In this document: positions 16,997-28,678 of the stretch, one piece after another
How positions within the stretch are numbered: position 1 is the first letter of the stretch
Layout: the number at the start of each line of letters is the position of its first letter
From: Usitatibacter rugosus
Lineage (GTDB): Bacteria > Pseudomonadota > Gammaproteobacteria > Burkholderiales > Usitatibacteraceae
Assembly: GCF_013003965.1 (NCBI RefSeq)
Contig: NZ_CP053069.1
Location: forward strand, 651,419-715,418
Direction: 5' to 3'
DNA: 64,000 bases
Notes under the pieces: generated by a model
What the model was told of the DNA's origin: nothing
Database searches by the model: none
What the model saw: only the letters and a program-made list of their open reading frames with translations
Position numbers and translations under genes: made by a program

Positions 16997-18489
16997 TCGC
17001 CGCCGCGGAGTTCGACGTGGCCACCGCCACCTTGCTCGACCACCTCGCGCAGCTCGGCGTGCCGTTGGCCGACCTCACCGCCGACTCGCGCTCCGTGAAG
17101 CGCGGCTCGATCTTCGTCGCCTATCCGGGCACCGCCCGCGACGGGCGCGCCTTCATCGTCGATGCAATCACGCGCGGTGCCGCCGCCGTGCTGTGGGAAA
17201 GCGGCGACGGCTTCGAATGGGACGAGCGCTGGAACGCGCCCAACGTCGGCATCGAGGGCCTGCGCGCGCGCGTCTCGCAGATCGCGGGCCACGTCTACGG
17301 AAATCCGTCGGACTCGCTCTGGATGACGGGCGTGACCGGCACCAACGGCAAGACGTCGGTCGCGCAATGGGTCGCGCAGGCGATGGATTCGCTCGGACGG
17401 CGCTCCGCGGTGCTGGGCACCCTGGGCAACGGCCTGGTGGGCGAGCTCTCGGAAGCGAAGAACACCACGCCCGATGCGATCGTGCTGCAGCGCCTGCTCG
17501 CGGAATACCTGAAGCGCGGCGCCCGCGCCGCGGCGATGGAAGTCTCTTCCCACGGACTGGACCAGGACCGCACGACGGGCATCAAGTACGACGTCGCCGT
17601 GTTCACCAACCTCACGCGCGACCACCTCGACTATCACGGCACGCTCGAGGCGTATGCCGAGGCGAAGTACAAGTTGTTCGGCTCGCGCGGGATCAAGGCC
17701 GCGATCGTGAACATCGACGACGACTGGGGCGTGCGCTTCGCCAAGCGCCTGGCCGCGAGCCCGATCCCGCTCGTCACCTACGGCACGGGCGCCAGCGGCA
17801 ACCTGCGCGCCTCGAAGATCGGCCTTTCGGAAGCGGGCGTGCGCTTCCAGCTCGAGGGCGACTGGGGCAACGCCGTGGTCGCGGCCCGGGTGCTCGGAGC
17901 CTTCAACGTCTCCAACCTGCTCGCGGTGCTGGGTTCGCTGCTCTCCGCCAACATTCCGCTCGAGGACGCCGTGCGCGCTGTCTCGGGCCTGCAGCCGGTC
18001 ACCGGAAGGCTCGAACGCCTCGGCGGCGGTGCGGATCCGCTGGTCGTCGTCGATTACGCCCACACGCCCGATGCGCTCGAGAAGGCGCTTGCCGCGCTGC
18101 GTCCGGCGGTGGCCGCGGGACATCGCCTCATCTGCGTCTTCGGCTGCGGCGGCGACCGCGATCCCGGCAAGCGCCCGATGATGGGCGAGGGCGCGGCGCG
18201 TCTCGCCGACCAAGTGATCGTCACCAGCGACAACCCGCGCGGGGAAGATCCCGCCGCGATCATCGCGCAGGTGATGTCAGGCATTCCGCAAGGCAAGGCG
18301 GAAGCGATCGAGGACCGCCAGGTCGCGATCTTCGCCGCCGTGCACCACGCGAACCCGGGCGATGTCGTGCTGCTCGCGGGCAAGGGCCACGAGACCTACC
18401 AGGAGATCGCGGGCGTGCGCCATCCGTTCAGCGATGTCGAGGTTGCGCGCGCGGCGCTCGCGCGGCGTGCGGGCGCGGAGCACGAATGA
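16993..18489 (+). CDS. murE: UDP-MurNAc-L-Ala-D-Glu:meso-diaminopimelate ligase
   Basis: MurE adds the third residue of the peptidoglycan stem. The 498-residue ligase has the Mur N-terminal domain (LTADSRSVKRGSIFVAYPG), the ATP loop GTNGKTS (Lys120), MEVSSHGL and the DNPR motif (413-416) that selects meso-diaminopimelate. The cytoplasmic enzyme acts after MurD and before MurF. Overlaps of 4 bp with both ftsI and murF suggest coupled translation. Confidence 0.96.
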   Translation: MIAAAEFDVATATLLDHLAQLGVPLADLTADSRSVKRGSIFVAYPGTARDGRAFIVDAITRGAAAVLWESGDGFEWDERWNAPNVGIEGLRARVSQIAGHVYGNPSDSLWMTGVTGTNGKTSVAQWVAQAMDSLGRRSAVLGTLGNGLVGELSEAKNTTPDAIVLQRLLAEYLKRGARAAAMEVSSHGLDQDRTTGIKYDVAVFTNLTRDHLDYHGTLEAYAEAKYKLFGSRGIKAAIVNIDDDWGVRFAKRLAASPIPLVTYGTGASGNLRASKIGLSEAGVRFQLEGDWGNAVVAARVLGAFNVSNLLAVLGSLLSANIPLEDAVRAVSGLQPVTGRLERLGGGADPLVVVDYAHTPDALEKALAALRPAVAAGHRLICVFGCGGDRDPGKRPMMGEGAARLADQVIVTSDNPRGEDPAAIIAQVMSGIPQGKAEAIEDRQVAIFAAVHHANPGDVVLLAGKGHETYQEIAGVRHPFSDVEVARAALARRAGAEHE

Positions 18490-19844
18490 TGACGCTCTCC
18501 GCAGCCGCCCGCGTCCTGCACGGACGCCACCTCGGCCCCGAAGCCATGATCGCGGGCGTCACGACCGACAGCCGCACCATCGCCACGGGCGACCTCTTCG
18601 TGGCGTTGAAGGGCGATCGGTTCGACGGCCATGAATATGTCGCCGACGCGATCGGCCGCGGCGCCGCCGCCGCGATGGTCTCGCGCGAGATCGCCGCCGA
18701 CCCGCCGTTGCCGCTCGTCGTCGTGGACGACACGCGCCTCGCCCTGGGACAGCTCGCGTCCGAATGGCGCTCGCGCTTCTCCCTGCCGCTGGTGGCGCTC
18801 ACCGGCAGCAACGGCAAGACCACGGTGAAGGAGATGATCGCCGCGATCCTGGCCGAGCACTGCGGAGCGCGCGAGCCCGTGCTCGCGACCGCCGGCAACT
18901 ACAACAACGACATCGGCATGCCGCTCACACTCCTGCGGCTGCGCGACCGCCACCGCTACGCCGTGATCGAGATGGGCATGAACCATGCGGGCGAGATCGA
19001 CTACCTCACGCGCATCGCGCAGCCCACGGTGGCGCTCGTGAACAACGCGCACCGCGCGCACGTGGGGCTGCTGGGCAGCGTCGCGGCGATCGCGCGTGCC
19101 AAGGGCGAGATCTACGCGGGCCTGCGTCCCGGCGGCGTGGCGCTCGTCAACGCGGACGATCCGTACGCCACCGCGTGGAAGGCACTCAACCTCGACCGGC
19201 GCACCGTGACCTTCGGGCTGGGCGACACCGCCGACGTTCGCGGCCACGTCGACGGCACGCAGCTGCAGGTGATCACGCCGACGGACGCCTTCGCCGTCAC
19301 GCTGCAGGTGGCGGGCGAGCACAACGCCAGCAACGCCGTCGCTGCGGCAGCGGCGGCCTTCGCGCTCGAGATTCCGCCGCGCGCGATCCAGCAGGGCCTG
19401 AACGGCTTCGCGGGCGTGCCGGGCCGACAACAGCGCCGCGTCTCCAGCCAGGGCGCCGCGGTGATCGACGACACGTACAACGCCAATCCCGATTCGATGA
19501 AGGCCGCGGCCCGCGTGCTGGCCCTCGCACCCGGCCGCAAGGTCTTCGTGATGGGCGACATGGGCGAGCTGGGCGACGACAACGCCGCGCTGCACGCCGA
19601 AGTCGGGGCCTTCGCCAAGGAGTGCGGCGTGGACCGCTTGCTGGCCCTCGGCGAGGCGAGCCGCGAAGCGGTGCGCGCCTTCGGCCCGGGCGCCGAGCAC
19701 TTCGCCAGCCTCGAAGCGCTGATGGACGCCGCGAGATCCGAGGACCAGGCCGGCACCACGATCCTCGTGAAGGGCTCGCGCTTCATGCAGATGGAGCGGG
19801 TGGCCGAAACGCTCGCACCGGGAGGAGGGCGCCATGCTGCTTGA
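18486..19844 (+). CDS. murF: UDP-MurNAc-tripeptide:D-Ala-D-Ala ligase
   Basis: MurF adds the D-Ala-D-Ala dipeptide made by Ddl (encoded at 27045). The 452-residue protein has [19 protein letters not shown], the ATP loop SNGKTT (Lys111), [13 protein letters not shown] and [10 protein letters not shown], all typical. Two consecutive ATG codons (18486 and 18489) are possible starts. The gene overlaps mraY by 11 bp. Confidence 0.96.
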   Translation: MMTLSAAARVLHGRHLGPEAMIAGVTTDSRTIATGDLFVALKGDRFDGHEYVADAIGRGAAAAMVSREIAADPPLPLVVVDDTRLALGQLASEWRSRFSLPLVALTGSNGKTTVKEMIAAILAEHCGAREPVLATAGNYNNDIGMPLTLLRLRDRHRYAVIEMGMNHAGEIDYLTRIAQPTVALVNNAHRAHVGLLGSVAAIARAKGEIYAGLRPGGVALVNADDPYATAWKALNLDRRTVTFGLGDTADVRGHVDGTQLQVITPTDAFAVTLQVAGEHNASNAVAAAAAAFALEIPPRAIQQGLNGFAGVPGRQQRRVSSQGAAVIDDTYNANPDSMKAAARVLALAPGRKVFVMGDMGELGDDNAALHAEVGAFAKECGVDRLLALGEASREAVRAFGPGAEHFASLEALMDAARSEDQAGTTILVKGSRFMQMERVAETLAPGGGRHAA

Positions 19845-20919
19845 GCTCTTCCAGTGGCTCGCCACCAAGGAGCGCATCTTCAACGTGTTCCAGTACATCA
19901 CGCTGCGCGTGGTGCTGGCCGCGATGACGGCGCTGCTCATCTCCTTCATCGTCGGCCCTGCGATGATCCGCCGCCTCACGGCCTACAAGATCGGCCAGTC
20001 GGTGCGCGACGACGGCCCGCAGACGCACCTGATCAAGATGGGCACGCCCACGATGGGCGGAGCGCTGATCCTGGTCTCGGTCGCCGTCACGACGCTCCTG
20101 TGGGCGGACCTGCAGAACCGCTACGTGTGGATCGCGCTGGTCACCACGCTCGGCTTCGGCGCCGTGGGCTGGGTCGACGACTGGCGGAAGGTCGTGCACC
20201 GCAATCCCAAGGGCCTCTCGGCGCGCGCCAAGTTCTTCTGGCAGTCGGTGATCGGCACGGGCGTGGTCTGCTTCCTCGCGTACAGCGCGAAGCTGCCGCA
20301 GCAGACGGAGCTCATCGTGCCGTTCTTCAAGACGGTCGCGATCCCGCTGGGCGTGATCGGCTTCGTGATCCTCGGCTACTTCATGGTCGTGGGCTTCTCC
20401 AACGCGGTGAACCTCACCGACGGTTTGGACGGCCTCGCGATCATGCCCACGGTGATGATCGCCTCGGCGCTCGCCGTCTTCGCGTACGTGACGGGGCACG
20501 CGGGCTTCTCGAAGTACCTCGGCTTCCCGTTCATCTCCGGAGCGGGCGAGCTCGCGGTCTTCTGCGGCGCGATCGCCGGGGCCGGCCTCGCGTTCCTCTG
20601 GTTCAACGCCTACCCGGCGGAAGTCTTCATGGGCGACGTGGGTGCGCTCGCGCTCGGCGCCGCGCTCGGCATCGTGGCCCTCATCGTCCGGCAGGAAATC
20701 GTGCTGCTGATCATGGGCGGCGTGTTCGTGGTCGAGACGCTCTCCGTGATGATTCAAGTGGCCTCGTTCAAGTTGACGGGCAAGCGCGTGTTCCGAATGG
20801 CACCGCTGCACCACCACTACGAATTGAAGGGCTGGAAGGAGAACCAGGTCGTGGTCCGCTTCTGGATCATCACCATGATGCTGGTCCTCTTCGGTTTGTC
20901 GACGCTGAAACTTCGATAA
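19834..20919 (+). CDS. mraY: Phospho-MurNAc-pentapeptide translocase
   Basis: MraY transfers phospho-MurNAc-pentapeptide to undecaprenyl phosphate, forming lipid I. This 361-residue inner-membrane protein has about ten hydrophobic segments. Catalytic aspartates are visible in GWVDDWRK and [10 protein letters not shown], and the conserved HHHYELKGW is near the C-terminus. GGAGG lies just before ATG 19834, inside the murF end. Confidence 0.97.
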   Translation: MLLELFQWLATKERIFNVFQYITLRVVLAAMTALLISFIVGPAMIRRLTAYKIGQSVRDDGPQTHLIKMGTPTMGGALILVSVAVTTLLWADLQNRYVWIALVTTLGFGAVGWVDDWRKVVHRNPKGLSARAKFFWQSVIGTGVVCFLAYSAKLPQQTELIVPFFKTVAIPLGVIGFVILGYFMVVGFSNAVNLTDGLDGLAIMPTVMIASALAVFAYVTGHAGFSKYLGFPFISGAGELAVFCGAIAGAGLAFLWFNAYPAEVFMGDVGALALGAALGIVALIVRQEIVLLIMGGVFVVETLSVMIQVASFKLTGKRVFRMAPLHHHYELKGWKENQVVVRFWIITMMLVLFGLSTLKLR

Positions 20920-20923
20920 GGAG

Positions 20924-22294
20924 ATGAGCGATGACTGGAAAGGCAGGCAGGTTCTCGTTCTCGGCCTGGGTGACTCGGGGCTTTCGACGCTTCGTTGGCT
21001 GGCGAAACGGGGAGCGCTGTTGCGCGCAGCCGATTCGCGAGCGTCGCCTCCGGCCCTGGGAAAGATCCGTGAAGAGCAGGCGGGCCTCCGCCTGGATCTC
21101 GGCGCCTTCGCGCCGGCCCTTCTGGAAGGCGTGGACACGATCGTTGCGAGTCCGGGTATTGCGCTCCGGGAGCCGATCCTTCGCGAAGCCGCGCAGCGCG
21201 GCATCGAGATCGTCGGCGACATCGAGATCTTCGCGCGCGAGCTCCGCGGGAAGGGAAACGCACGCGTGATCGGCGTCACGGGCACGAACGGAAAGTCGAC
21301 GGTGACGGCGCTCGCCTGCGAGATGGCGCGCGCCGCGTCGCTTCGTGCCCAGGCCGTGGGCAACATCGGCCTGCCCGTGCTGGACGCGCTCGAGGCCGCG
21401 GAATCGCAGCCCGTGGACGTGTGGGCGGTGGAGCTCTCCAGCTACCAGCTCGAAACCACCTCCCATCTCGCGTGCGACGCCGCGACGGTGCTCAACGTGA
21501 CGCAGGACCACCTCGACCGCTACGAATCGATGGCGCACTACGCGGCGGCGAAGGCGCGCATCTTCCGCTCGTGCCGCACGCGCGTGGTCAATCGCGATGA
21601 CCCCGTCACGCTGGCGATGTCGGAGCGCACGTCGAGCACCTTCACTTTCGGGCTGGGCGTGCCGGAGAACGACACGGAGTGGGGCCTCGATGAAGCGCGC
21701 CGCGCCGTGCGCCGCGGCAAGCGCGAGCTCTTCGCTTTGGACGAGGTCGCGATTCCCGGGCTGCACAACGCGATGAACGCGATGGCGGCCCACGCGCTCG
21801 GCACCGCCATCGGGTTGCCCGAGGACGCGATGGCCCAGGCGATCCGCGATTTCCGCGGCCTGCCGCACCGCGTGCAGCTCGTGGCGGAGACGGGCGGCGT
21901 GCGCTTCTACGACGATTCGAAGGGCACCAACGTCGGAGCTTCCGTGGCCGCGCTGGAGGGCTTCACGCAGCCGGTCGTGCTGATCGCCGGTGGCGACGGC
22001 AAAGGCCAGGACTTCTCGCCGCTCGCACCCGCCGTGAAGGCGAGGGCGCGCGCGGTGGTGCTGATCGGGCGCGACTCCGAGGCGATCGCGAAGGCGCTCG
22101 CGGGGACCGGCGTCACGCTCGAGCGCGCGAGCTCGATGGAGCAGGCGGTGCGCACGGCGCACGCGCTCGCCAAGCCCGGCGACGCGGTGCTGCTCTCGCC
22201 CGCGTGCGCGAGCCTCGACATGTTCCGCAACTACGGCCATCGCGGCGAAGTGTTCGCTGCCGCGGCGCGCGCCGTCGTGGAGGGCGTACGGTAA
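20924..22294 (+). CDS. murD: UDP-MurNAc-L-Ala:D-glutamate ligase
   Basis: MurD adds D-glutamate as the second stem residue. The 456-residue protein has an N-terminal [10 protein letters not shown] nucleotide-fold start, ATP loop [15 protein letters not shown] and the C-terminal DDSKGTN. ATG 20924 follows mraY by 4 bp; AAGGAG sits directly against it, an unusually tight spacing, but an ATG 7 bp later is out of frame. The stop overlaps the ftsW start by one base (TAATG). Confidence 0.96.
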   Translation: MSDDWKGRQVLVLGLGDSGLSTLRWLAKRGALLRAADSRASPPALGKIREEQAGLRLDLGAFAPALLEGVDTIVASPGIALREPILREAAQRGIEIVGDIEIFARELRGKGNARVIGVTGTNGKSTVTALACEMARAASLRAQAVGNIGLPVLDALEAAESQPVDVWAVELSSYQLETTSHLACDAATVLNVTQDHLDRYESMAHYAAAKARIFRSCRTRVVNRDDPVTLAMSERTSSTFTFGLGVPENDTEWGLDEARRAVRRGKRELFALDEVAIPGLHNAMNAMAAHALGTAIGLPEDAMAQAIRDFRGLPHRVQLVAETGGVRFYDDSKGTNVGASVAALEGFTQPVVLIAGGDGKGQDFSPLAPAVKARARAVVLIGRDSEAIAKALAGTGVTLERASSMEQAVRTAHALAKPGDAVLLSPACASLDMFRNYGHRGEVFAAAARAVVEGVR

Positions 22295-23451
22295 TGCCCC
22301 TCTATCGGCAGCCCGTGCCGCAGGATCTCGGCCTGGACCAGGGCTTGCTCTGGTCCGCGCTGCTGCTGCTGTGCATCGGCCTGGTGATGGTCTACTCCGC
22401 GTCCATCGCGATGGCGGAGGCCGAGCGCTTCACGGGCTTCCGCTCCAGCTTCTTCCTCGGCCGGCACGCGACCTACCTCGCGATCGGCGTGGCGACGGCG
22501 GCGGCGCTCTTCCGCGTGCCGCTGTGGGTGTGGCAGAAGGCCTCGCCCTGGCTCTTCATGGCGGGCGTGGGCCTGCTCGTGATCGTGCTGATCCCCGGCC
22601 TCGGCCGCGAGGTGAACGGCAGCCGCCGCTGGATCCCGTTCGGCATCGCCACCTTCCAGCCCTCGGAGCTGATGAAGCTCTTCGTCGTGCTCTACGCCGC
22701 CGACTACACGGTGCGCAAGGCCGCGTTCATGGACGACTTCCGCAAGGGCTTCCTGCCGATGTTCGCGGTGATGACGTTCGTCGCCGCGCTGCTGCTTCGC
22801 GAGCCGGACTTCGGCGCGCTGGTCGTGATCACCACGATCGCGATGACGATCCTCTTCCTGGGCGGCTTGAACTGGCGCCTGTTCGCGGGCCTCGCCGTGC
22901 TGCTCGCGGTGGCGTTCGTCGTGCTGATCATCTCCTCGCCCTATCGCTTCCAGCGGATCGTGGGCTTCATGGATCCGTGGAGCGATGCATACGGCAAGGG
23001 CTACCAGCTCTCGCACTCGCTCATCGCCTTCGGGCGCGGCGAGTGGCTGGGCGTGGGCCTGGGCGCCAGCGTCGAGAAGCTTTTCTACCTGCCCGAGGCG
23101 CACACCGACTTCCTGCTCGCGGTGATCGCCGAGGAGTTGGGCTTCGCCGGCGTGGCGGTCGTGATCACGCTCTTCCTCTTCCTCGTGCACCGCGCCTTCG
23201 CCGTGGGACGGCGTGCGGCGAGCCTCGAGCGTTACTTCGCGGCCCTCGTCGCTCAGGGCATCGGCGTGTGGCTCGCGGCCCAGGCGTTCATCAACATGGG
23301 CGTGAACATGGGCCTGCTGCCGACCAAGGGCCTCACGCTTCCGCTGCTCTCGTTCGGCGGCAGCGGCATCGTCGTGAACTGCATCGCGGTGGGCATCCTG
23401 CTGCGCGTCGATCACGAGAACCGATACCTCATGAAGGGTGGGTCGCTATGA
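22294..23451 (+). CDS. ftsW: Lipid II glycosyltransferase FtsW (SEDS family)
   Basis: FtsW polymerises septal glycan together with FtsI. The 385-residue membrane protein has about ten transmembrane segments, the SEDS signature SRRWIPFG...QPSELMK with the preceding conserved residues, and [15 protein letters not shown] containing the catalytic aspartate of the SEDS loop. C-terminal [11 protein letters not shown] is also typical. It overlaps murD by one base and murG by 4 bp. Confidence 0.96.
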   Translation: MPLYRQPVPQDLGLDQGLLWSALLLLCIGLVMVYSASIAMAEAERFTGFRSSFFLGRHATYLAIGVATAAALFRVPLWVWQKASPWLFMAGVGLLVIVLIPGLGREVNGSRRWIPFGIATFQPSELMKLFVVLYAADYTVRKAAFMDDFRKGFLPMFAVMTFVAALLLREPDFGALVVITTIAMTILFLGGLNWRLFAGLAVLLAVAFVVLIISSPYRFQRIVGFMDPWSDAYGKGYQLSHSLIAFGRGEWLGVGLGASVEKLFYLPEAHTDFLLAVIAEELGFAGVAVVITLFLFLVHRAFAVGRRAASLERYFAALVAQGIGVWLAAQAFINMGVNMGLLPTKGLTLPLLSFGGSGIVVNCIAVGILLRVDHENRYLMKGGSL

Positions 23452-24560
23452 ACCACACCATCATGATCATGGCGGCCGGCACCGGAGGACACGTGTTCCC
23501 GGGCCTCGCGATCGCCAAGGAGCTGGTGGGGCGCGGCTGGAGCGTGGTGTGGATGGGCACGCCCACGGGCATGGAGAACAAGCTGGTCGGCGATGCCGGC
23601 TACCCGATGGTCACCGTGAACATGACCGGCGTGCGCGGCAAGGGTGCGGGCGCGTGGCTGAAGCTCCCGCTTCGCATCATGGTCGCGTACTGGCAGGCGA
23701 CGAAGGCGATCTTCCGCTACAAGCCGCACGTGGTGCTCTCGATGGGCGGCTACGTCGCGTTCCCTGGCGGAATGATGTCGGTGCTGTGGGGCCGCCCGCT
23801 CGTCGTGCACGAGCCCGGCGCCGTGGCCGGGATCACCAATCGCATCCTCGGGATCGTCGCCAACCGCGTGATCGTGGGCATGGAAGGCTCGTTCGACCGG
23901 CCGATCGCAGAGGCGTACGCCAACCACATTCCGAAACCGCGCCGCGTCGACTGGCTCGGTACGCCGGTGCGATCCGAGATCACCTCGCTTCCGCCGCCCG
24001 AGCAGCGCTTCGCGGGCCGCGGCGGGCCGCTGCGCCTGCTGGTCGTGGGCGGCAGCCTCGGCGCGCAGACGATGAACGACCTCGTGCTGGCCGCGCTGAA
24101 GGCGATGCCCGAAGCCGACCGCCCGCACGTGGTCCACCAGGCCGGCGCCAAGTTGCACGCCAAGCTCGCCGACGACTATCGCGAAGCGGGCGTGCTGGGC
24201 GAGGTCGTGCCCTTCATCGACGACATGGCCTCGCGCTACGCATGGTGCGACGTGATCGTGTGCCGCTCGGGCGCGGTGACGGTCGCCGAGATTTCCGCCG
24301 CGGGCCTCGCCTCCATCCTCTTTCCGCTGCCGTGGTTCGTCGCCGACGAGCAGATGGCGAACGCCCGCTTCCTCTCCGACCGCGATGCCGGCATGACGCT
24401 GGCGCAGCTCGAGACGAAGCCCGAGGGCCTGGCCGCGATCCTGCGCGGGCTCACGCGCGAGCGGCTGATGGAGGTCGCGAGCAAGGCCCGCGCCCTGGGC
24501 AAACCCGGCGCGACGGCTGCGTGCGCCACCGTATGCGAGGAGCTTTGCCGTGCGGCATAA
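23448..24560 (+). CDS. murG: UDP-GlcNAc:lipid I N-acetylglucosaminyltransferase
   Basis: MurG converts lipid I to lipid II on the cytoplasmic membrane face. The 370-residue GT28 enzyme begins [18 protein letters not shown], has GMENKL and GGYVAFPGG in the acceptor domain, and [20 protein letters not shown] and [10 protein letters not shown] in the UDP-GlcNAc-binding domain. It overlaps ftsW and murC slightly. Confidence 0.96.
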   Translation: MNHTIMIMAAGTGGHVFPGLAIAKELVGRGWSVVWMGTPTGMENKLVGDAGYPMVTVNMTGVRGKGAGAWLKLPLRIMVAYWQATKAIFRYKPHVVLSMGGYVAFPGGMMSVLWGRPLVVHEPGAVAGITNRILGIVANRVIVGMEGSFDRPIAEAYANHIPKPRRVDWLGTPVRSEITSLPPPEQRFAGRGGPLRLLVVGGSLGAQTMNDLVLAALKAMPEADRPHVVHQAGAKLHAKLADDYREAGVLGEVVPFIDDMASRYAWCDVIVCRSGAVTVAEISAAGLASILFPLPWFVADEQMANARFLSDRDAGMTLAQLETKPEGLAAILRGLTRERLMEVASKARALGKPGATAACATVCEELCRAA

Positions 24561-25962
24561 GGTGAAGCGCATCCACTTCGTCGGCATCGGCGGTTCGGGC
24601 ATGTCGGGCATCGCCGAAGTGCTCGGCAACCTTGGCTACACGGTCACGGGCTCGGATCTCTCCGAGAACTCCGCGGTGAAGCGCCTTCGTGAGATGGGCA
24701 TCAAGGTCGCGATCGGCCATGCCGCGGCCAACGTCGCGGATGCGGATGCCGTCGTCGTGTCGTCCGCCGTGAAGCCCGACAATCCCGAAGTCGTGAAGGC
24801 CCGCGAGACACACGTGCCGATCGTGCCGCGCGCGATGATGCTGGCCGAACTGATGCGCTTCAAGCAGGGCATCGCCATCGCCGGAACGCACGGCAAGACG
24901 ACCACGACCTCGCTCGTGTCCGCGATCCTGGCCGAGGCCGGGCTCGACCCGACCGTCGTGATCGGCGGGCGCTTGAACTCCATCGGCACCAACGCCAAGC
25001 TCGGCAAGGGCGAGTTCCTCGTCGCGGAAGCCGACGAGAGCGACGCGTCGTTCCTGTATCTCCAGCCCGTGATCTCCGTCGTCACCAACATCGACGCGGA
25101 TCACATGGACACCTACGAGCAGGACTTCGAGAAGCTGAAGGGCGCTTTCGTCGAGTTCCTCGGCCACCTGCCGTTCTACGGGCTCGCCGTGCTCTGCAAG
25201 GACGATCCGCACGTGGCCTCGATCATGTCGCGGGTCACCAAGCCGATCCTCACCTACGGCATCTCGTCGGAAGCGGACCTGCGCGGCGAGCACGTGCGCT
25301 GGGCGGGCGGCCAGATGAAGTTCACCGCCGTCTCGTACATCAACCACTTCAAGCCGCTCGAGGTCACGCTGAACCTGCCGGGCGAGCACTACGTGAGGAA
25401 CGCGCTCGCCGCGATCGCCGTGTCGCGCGAGGTGGGCGCTTCCGAGGCCGCGATCCAGAAGGCGTTGATGGAATTCACCGGTGTGGGCCGGCGCTTCCAG
25501 CGCTACGGGGACGTCGCGCTCGTCGAGGGCGGGACCTACGCGCTCGTGGACGACTACGGCCACCATCCGGTCGAGATGGCCGCGACCATCGCCGCGGCAC
25601 GCGGGGCCTTCCCCGGACGCCGCCTCGTGGTCGCCTTCCAGCCGCATCGCTACACCCGCACGCGCGACCTCTTCGAGGATTTCGTGCGCGTGCTCTCGAC
25701 CGTCGACGAGCTGGTGCTGGCCGACGTGTATTCCGCCGGCGAGGCAGCGATCGTCGCCGCCGACGGCCGCTCGCTCGCCCGCGCGATCCGCGTGGCCGGC
25801 AAGGTCGAGCCGGTGTTCGTCGAGGAGGTCGGTGCGATGCGCGAGGCGGTGCTCGATCGCGTGAAGGCCGACGACGTGGTCCTCGTGATCGGCGCCGGAT
25901 CCATCGGCGGGCTGGCCCCGGAGCTGTCGATGCCGGCCCTCACGAAGCGCAAGCGGAGCTGA
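24550..25962 (+). CDS. murC: UDP-MurNAc:L-alanine ligase
   Basis: MurC attaches the first stem-peptide residue. The 470-residue protein has the N-terminal [18 protein letters not shown] loop GTHGKTTT, the [10 protein letters not shown] segment and C-terminal QPHRYTRT. The start is GTG at 24550 inside the end of murG, 7 nt after a GAGGAG sequence. It is followed immediately by murB. Confidence 0.96.
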   Translation: MRHKVKRIHFVGIGGSGMSGIAEVLGNLGYTVTGSDLSENSAVKRLREMGIKVAIGHAAANVADADAVVVSSAVKPDNPEVVKARETHVPIVPRAMMLAELMRFKQGIAIAGTHGKTTTTSLVSAILAEAGLDPTVVIGGRLNSIGTNAKLGKGEFLVAEADESDASFLYLQPVISVVTNIDADHMDTYEQDFEKLKGAFVEFLGHLPFYGLAVLCKDDPHVASIMSRVTKPILTYGISSEADLRGEHVRWAGGQMKFTAVSYINHFKPLEVTLNLPGEHYVRNALAAIAVSREVGASEAAIQKALMEFTGVGRRFQRYGDVALVEGGTYALVDDYGHHPVEMAATIAAARGAFPGRRLVVAFQPHRYTRTRDLFEDFVRVLSTVDELVLADVYSAGEAAIVAADGRSLARAIRVAGKVEPVFVEEVGAMREAVLDRVKADDVVLVIGAGSIGGLAPELSMPALTKRKRS

Positions 25963-25963
25963 G

Positions 25964-26869
25964 ATGGAGATGAGCGACCTCCCCCGCCTCCGCCGCGACG
26001 AACCGATGGCTCGCCACGTGAGCTGGCGCGCCGGCGGCGCCGCGCGCACCTTCTTCCACCCCGTGGGCCTGGACGAGCTCTGCGCGTTCCTGCGCGACCT
26101 GCCGGCGGGCGAGCCGGTCCTGTTCGTCGGCCTCGGCAGCAACCTGCTCGTGCGCGACGGTGGCTTCCCCGGCACCGTGATCCACACGCACCACGCATTG
26201 ATCGGCATCACCGACGAGGCTCCGCTTCGCTTCACCGCGATGGCGGGCGTTCCCACGCCACACCTCGCCCGGCACGTCGCCAAGCACGGCGGCGCCGGCG
26301 CGGAATGGATGGCCGGCGTGCCCGGCACGATCGGCGGGGCGCTCGCGATGAACGCCGGCTGCTACGGCGGCGAGACGTGGCGCCACGTGGCGTCGGTGCA
26401 GACCGTGGACCGCTCGGGCGTGCTGCGCTCGCGTGCGCCTTCGGACTTCGACATCGGCTACCGCCACTGCGTCCCGGCGACGCCGCGCGACGAATGGTTC
26501 GTGTCCGGCACGTTCGAATTCAAGCCGGGCGTCGAGGCCGAGGCGATGGCGGGCATGAAGCAGCTGCTCTCGCGCCGTGTGGCCACGCAGCCGCTGAACC
26601 AGCCGAACGCGGGCAGCGTCTTCCGCAACCCGCCGGGCGACCACGCGGCGCGGTTGATCGAATCGTGCGGGCTGAAGGGCCACGCGATCGGCGGCGCGCA
26701 GGTCTCGCCGAAGCACGCGAATTTCATCGTAAACCTCGGCACGGCGACGGCGCTCGACATCGAGTCGCTGGTCGACCACGTGCAGGCCGAGGTGCTCGCG
26801 AAGACGGGAATCGAATTGATCCGCGAGGTGCGGATCGTGGGTGATGCAGCTGTGGGCAAACAAGGTTGA
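25964..26869 (+). CDS. murB: UDP-N-acetylenolpyruvoylglucosamine reductase
   Basis: MurB reduces the enolpyruvyl group to give UDP-MurNAc, using FAD and NADPH. The 301-residue product has the FAD-binding GLGSNLLVRDGG, GAEWMAGVPGTIGGALAMNAGCYGGE, and a short loop before NAGSVFRNP that fits type II MurB enzymes. ATG 25964 has GGAG upstream; a second ATG 6 bp later is possible. The gene is followed by a hairpin-rich repeat that separates it from ddl. Confidence 0.95.
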   Translation: MEMSDLPRLRRDEPMARHVSWRAGGAARTFFHPVGLDELCAFLRDLPAGEPVLFVGLGSNLLVRDGGFPGTVIHTHHALIGITDEAPLRFTAMAGVPTPHLARHVAKHGGAGAEWMAGVPGTIGGALAMNAGCYGGETWRHVASVQTVDRSGVLRSRAPSDFDIGYRHCVPATPRDEWFVSGTFEFKPGVEAEAMAGMKQLLSRRVATQPLNQPNAGSVFRNPPGDHAARLIESCGLKGHAIGGAQVSPKHANFIVNLGTATALDIESLVDHVQAEVLAKTGIELIREVRIVGDAAVGKQG

Positions 26870-27029
26870 AACACGGAATGGAAACACAGAGGACACAGAG
26901 GCGGCACAGAGGACACAGAGGAAACCCAATGCGAATCTTGGGTCGGGATCGTCATGACCATCCCCGTGCGATCCCACGGCTCCCTTTTCACTGTGTCCTC
27001 TGTGCCCCCTCTGTGTCCTCCGTGTTGAA
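26870..27029. repeat. Hairpin-forming intergenic element with ACAGAGG/CCTCTGT inverted arms
   Basis: The left arm (26870-26921) repeats ACAGAGGACACAGAGG-type units and the right arm (26990-27028) is largely its reverse complement, including AACACGGA at one end and TCCGTGTT at the other. Between the arms lie three small hairpins with 5-bp stems: CCCAA/TTGGG (26925-26942), GGGAT/ATCCC (26945-26964) and CCGTG/CACGG (26964-26979). It is the only sizeable non-coding stretch inside the mraZ-ftsZ operon. No coding potential is seen. Similar CTCTGTG-rich repeats occur in unrelated genomes from memory; the origin here is not determined. Confidence 0.8.
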
Positions 27030-27044
27030 GAAGGAAGTTCACTG

Positions 27045-27967
<923 letters not shown>

Positions 27968-27971
<4 letters not shown>

Positions 27972-28678
27972 ACCTCGCCCTGCGGATCGCGCTCGGAACC
28001 GTCGCCGTCACCGCGCTGGCCGGCGGCTGCTGGTACGCGTACACGAGCGCCAACGCGCAGCCCGTGATGAGCGTCGGCTTCACCGGCGAATCCGATCGCA
28101 TCGCGCGCGAGGACCTCGACAAGCTGGCCGAAGCAATTCGCGCCATGCCGCCCGGTGCCGCCACGCTCTCGAACGTGCGCGAGGCCGCCCGCAAGCTTCC
28201 TTGGGTGCGCGATGCCAGCGCCCGCCGGCGCTTCCCCGACGGCATGGAAGTGCAGCTGGACGCCTACGAAGCGATGGCGCGCTGGAACGACGGCTTCCTC
28301 GTGAGCCCGGACGGCGAGGTCTTCCCGGGCCGCAGCGCGGACAAGCTCCCGAAGTTCCTGGGACCCGACGGCTCGGCCGCGGAAATGACGCACCAGTACA
28401 CGGGCATCGCGAAGGCCCTCGCCCCGCTGGGCTCGCCGATCGAGGAGCTGCGCCTCTCGCCGCGCGGAGCCTGGCAGGTGGGCCTGGAGTCGGGCCTGGT
28501 GCTGGAGCTCGGCCGCGGCGACGTGGTCGCGCGCATCGAGCGCTTCGCCGCCGCCTGGCCGCAGCTCGTGCAGGGCGCGCCGCGCTACGCCGACCTGCGC
28601 TACCCGAACGGATTCGCATTGAAGCGCCCGGCCGAAGCGCCGGCTCCGAAAACCGCCAGCAAGACGAAGAAAGCATGA
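27968..28678 (+). CDS. ftsQ: Cell division protein FtsQ
   Basis: FtsQ is a bitopic divisome protein that recruits FtsB/FtsL. The 236-residue product has a short cytoplasmic tail, one transmembrane segment (about residues 5-25), a POTRA domain starting near [14 protein letters not shown] with [21 protein letters not shown], and a C-terminal beta domain. The tail ends in a Lys-rich stretch. Placement between ddl and ftsA is canonical; it overlaps both by 4 bp. Confidence 0.93.

Noticed and set aside
26885-26921. Short direct repeats resembling a CRISPR
   Set aside because: The repeats are only about 10-16 nt with no spacers of constant length, and no cas gene is near.
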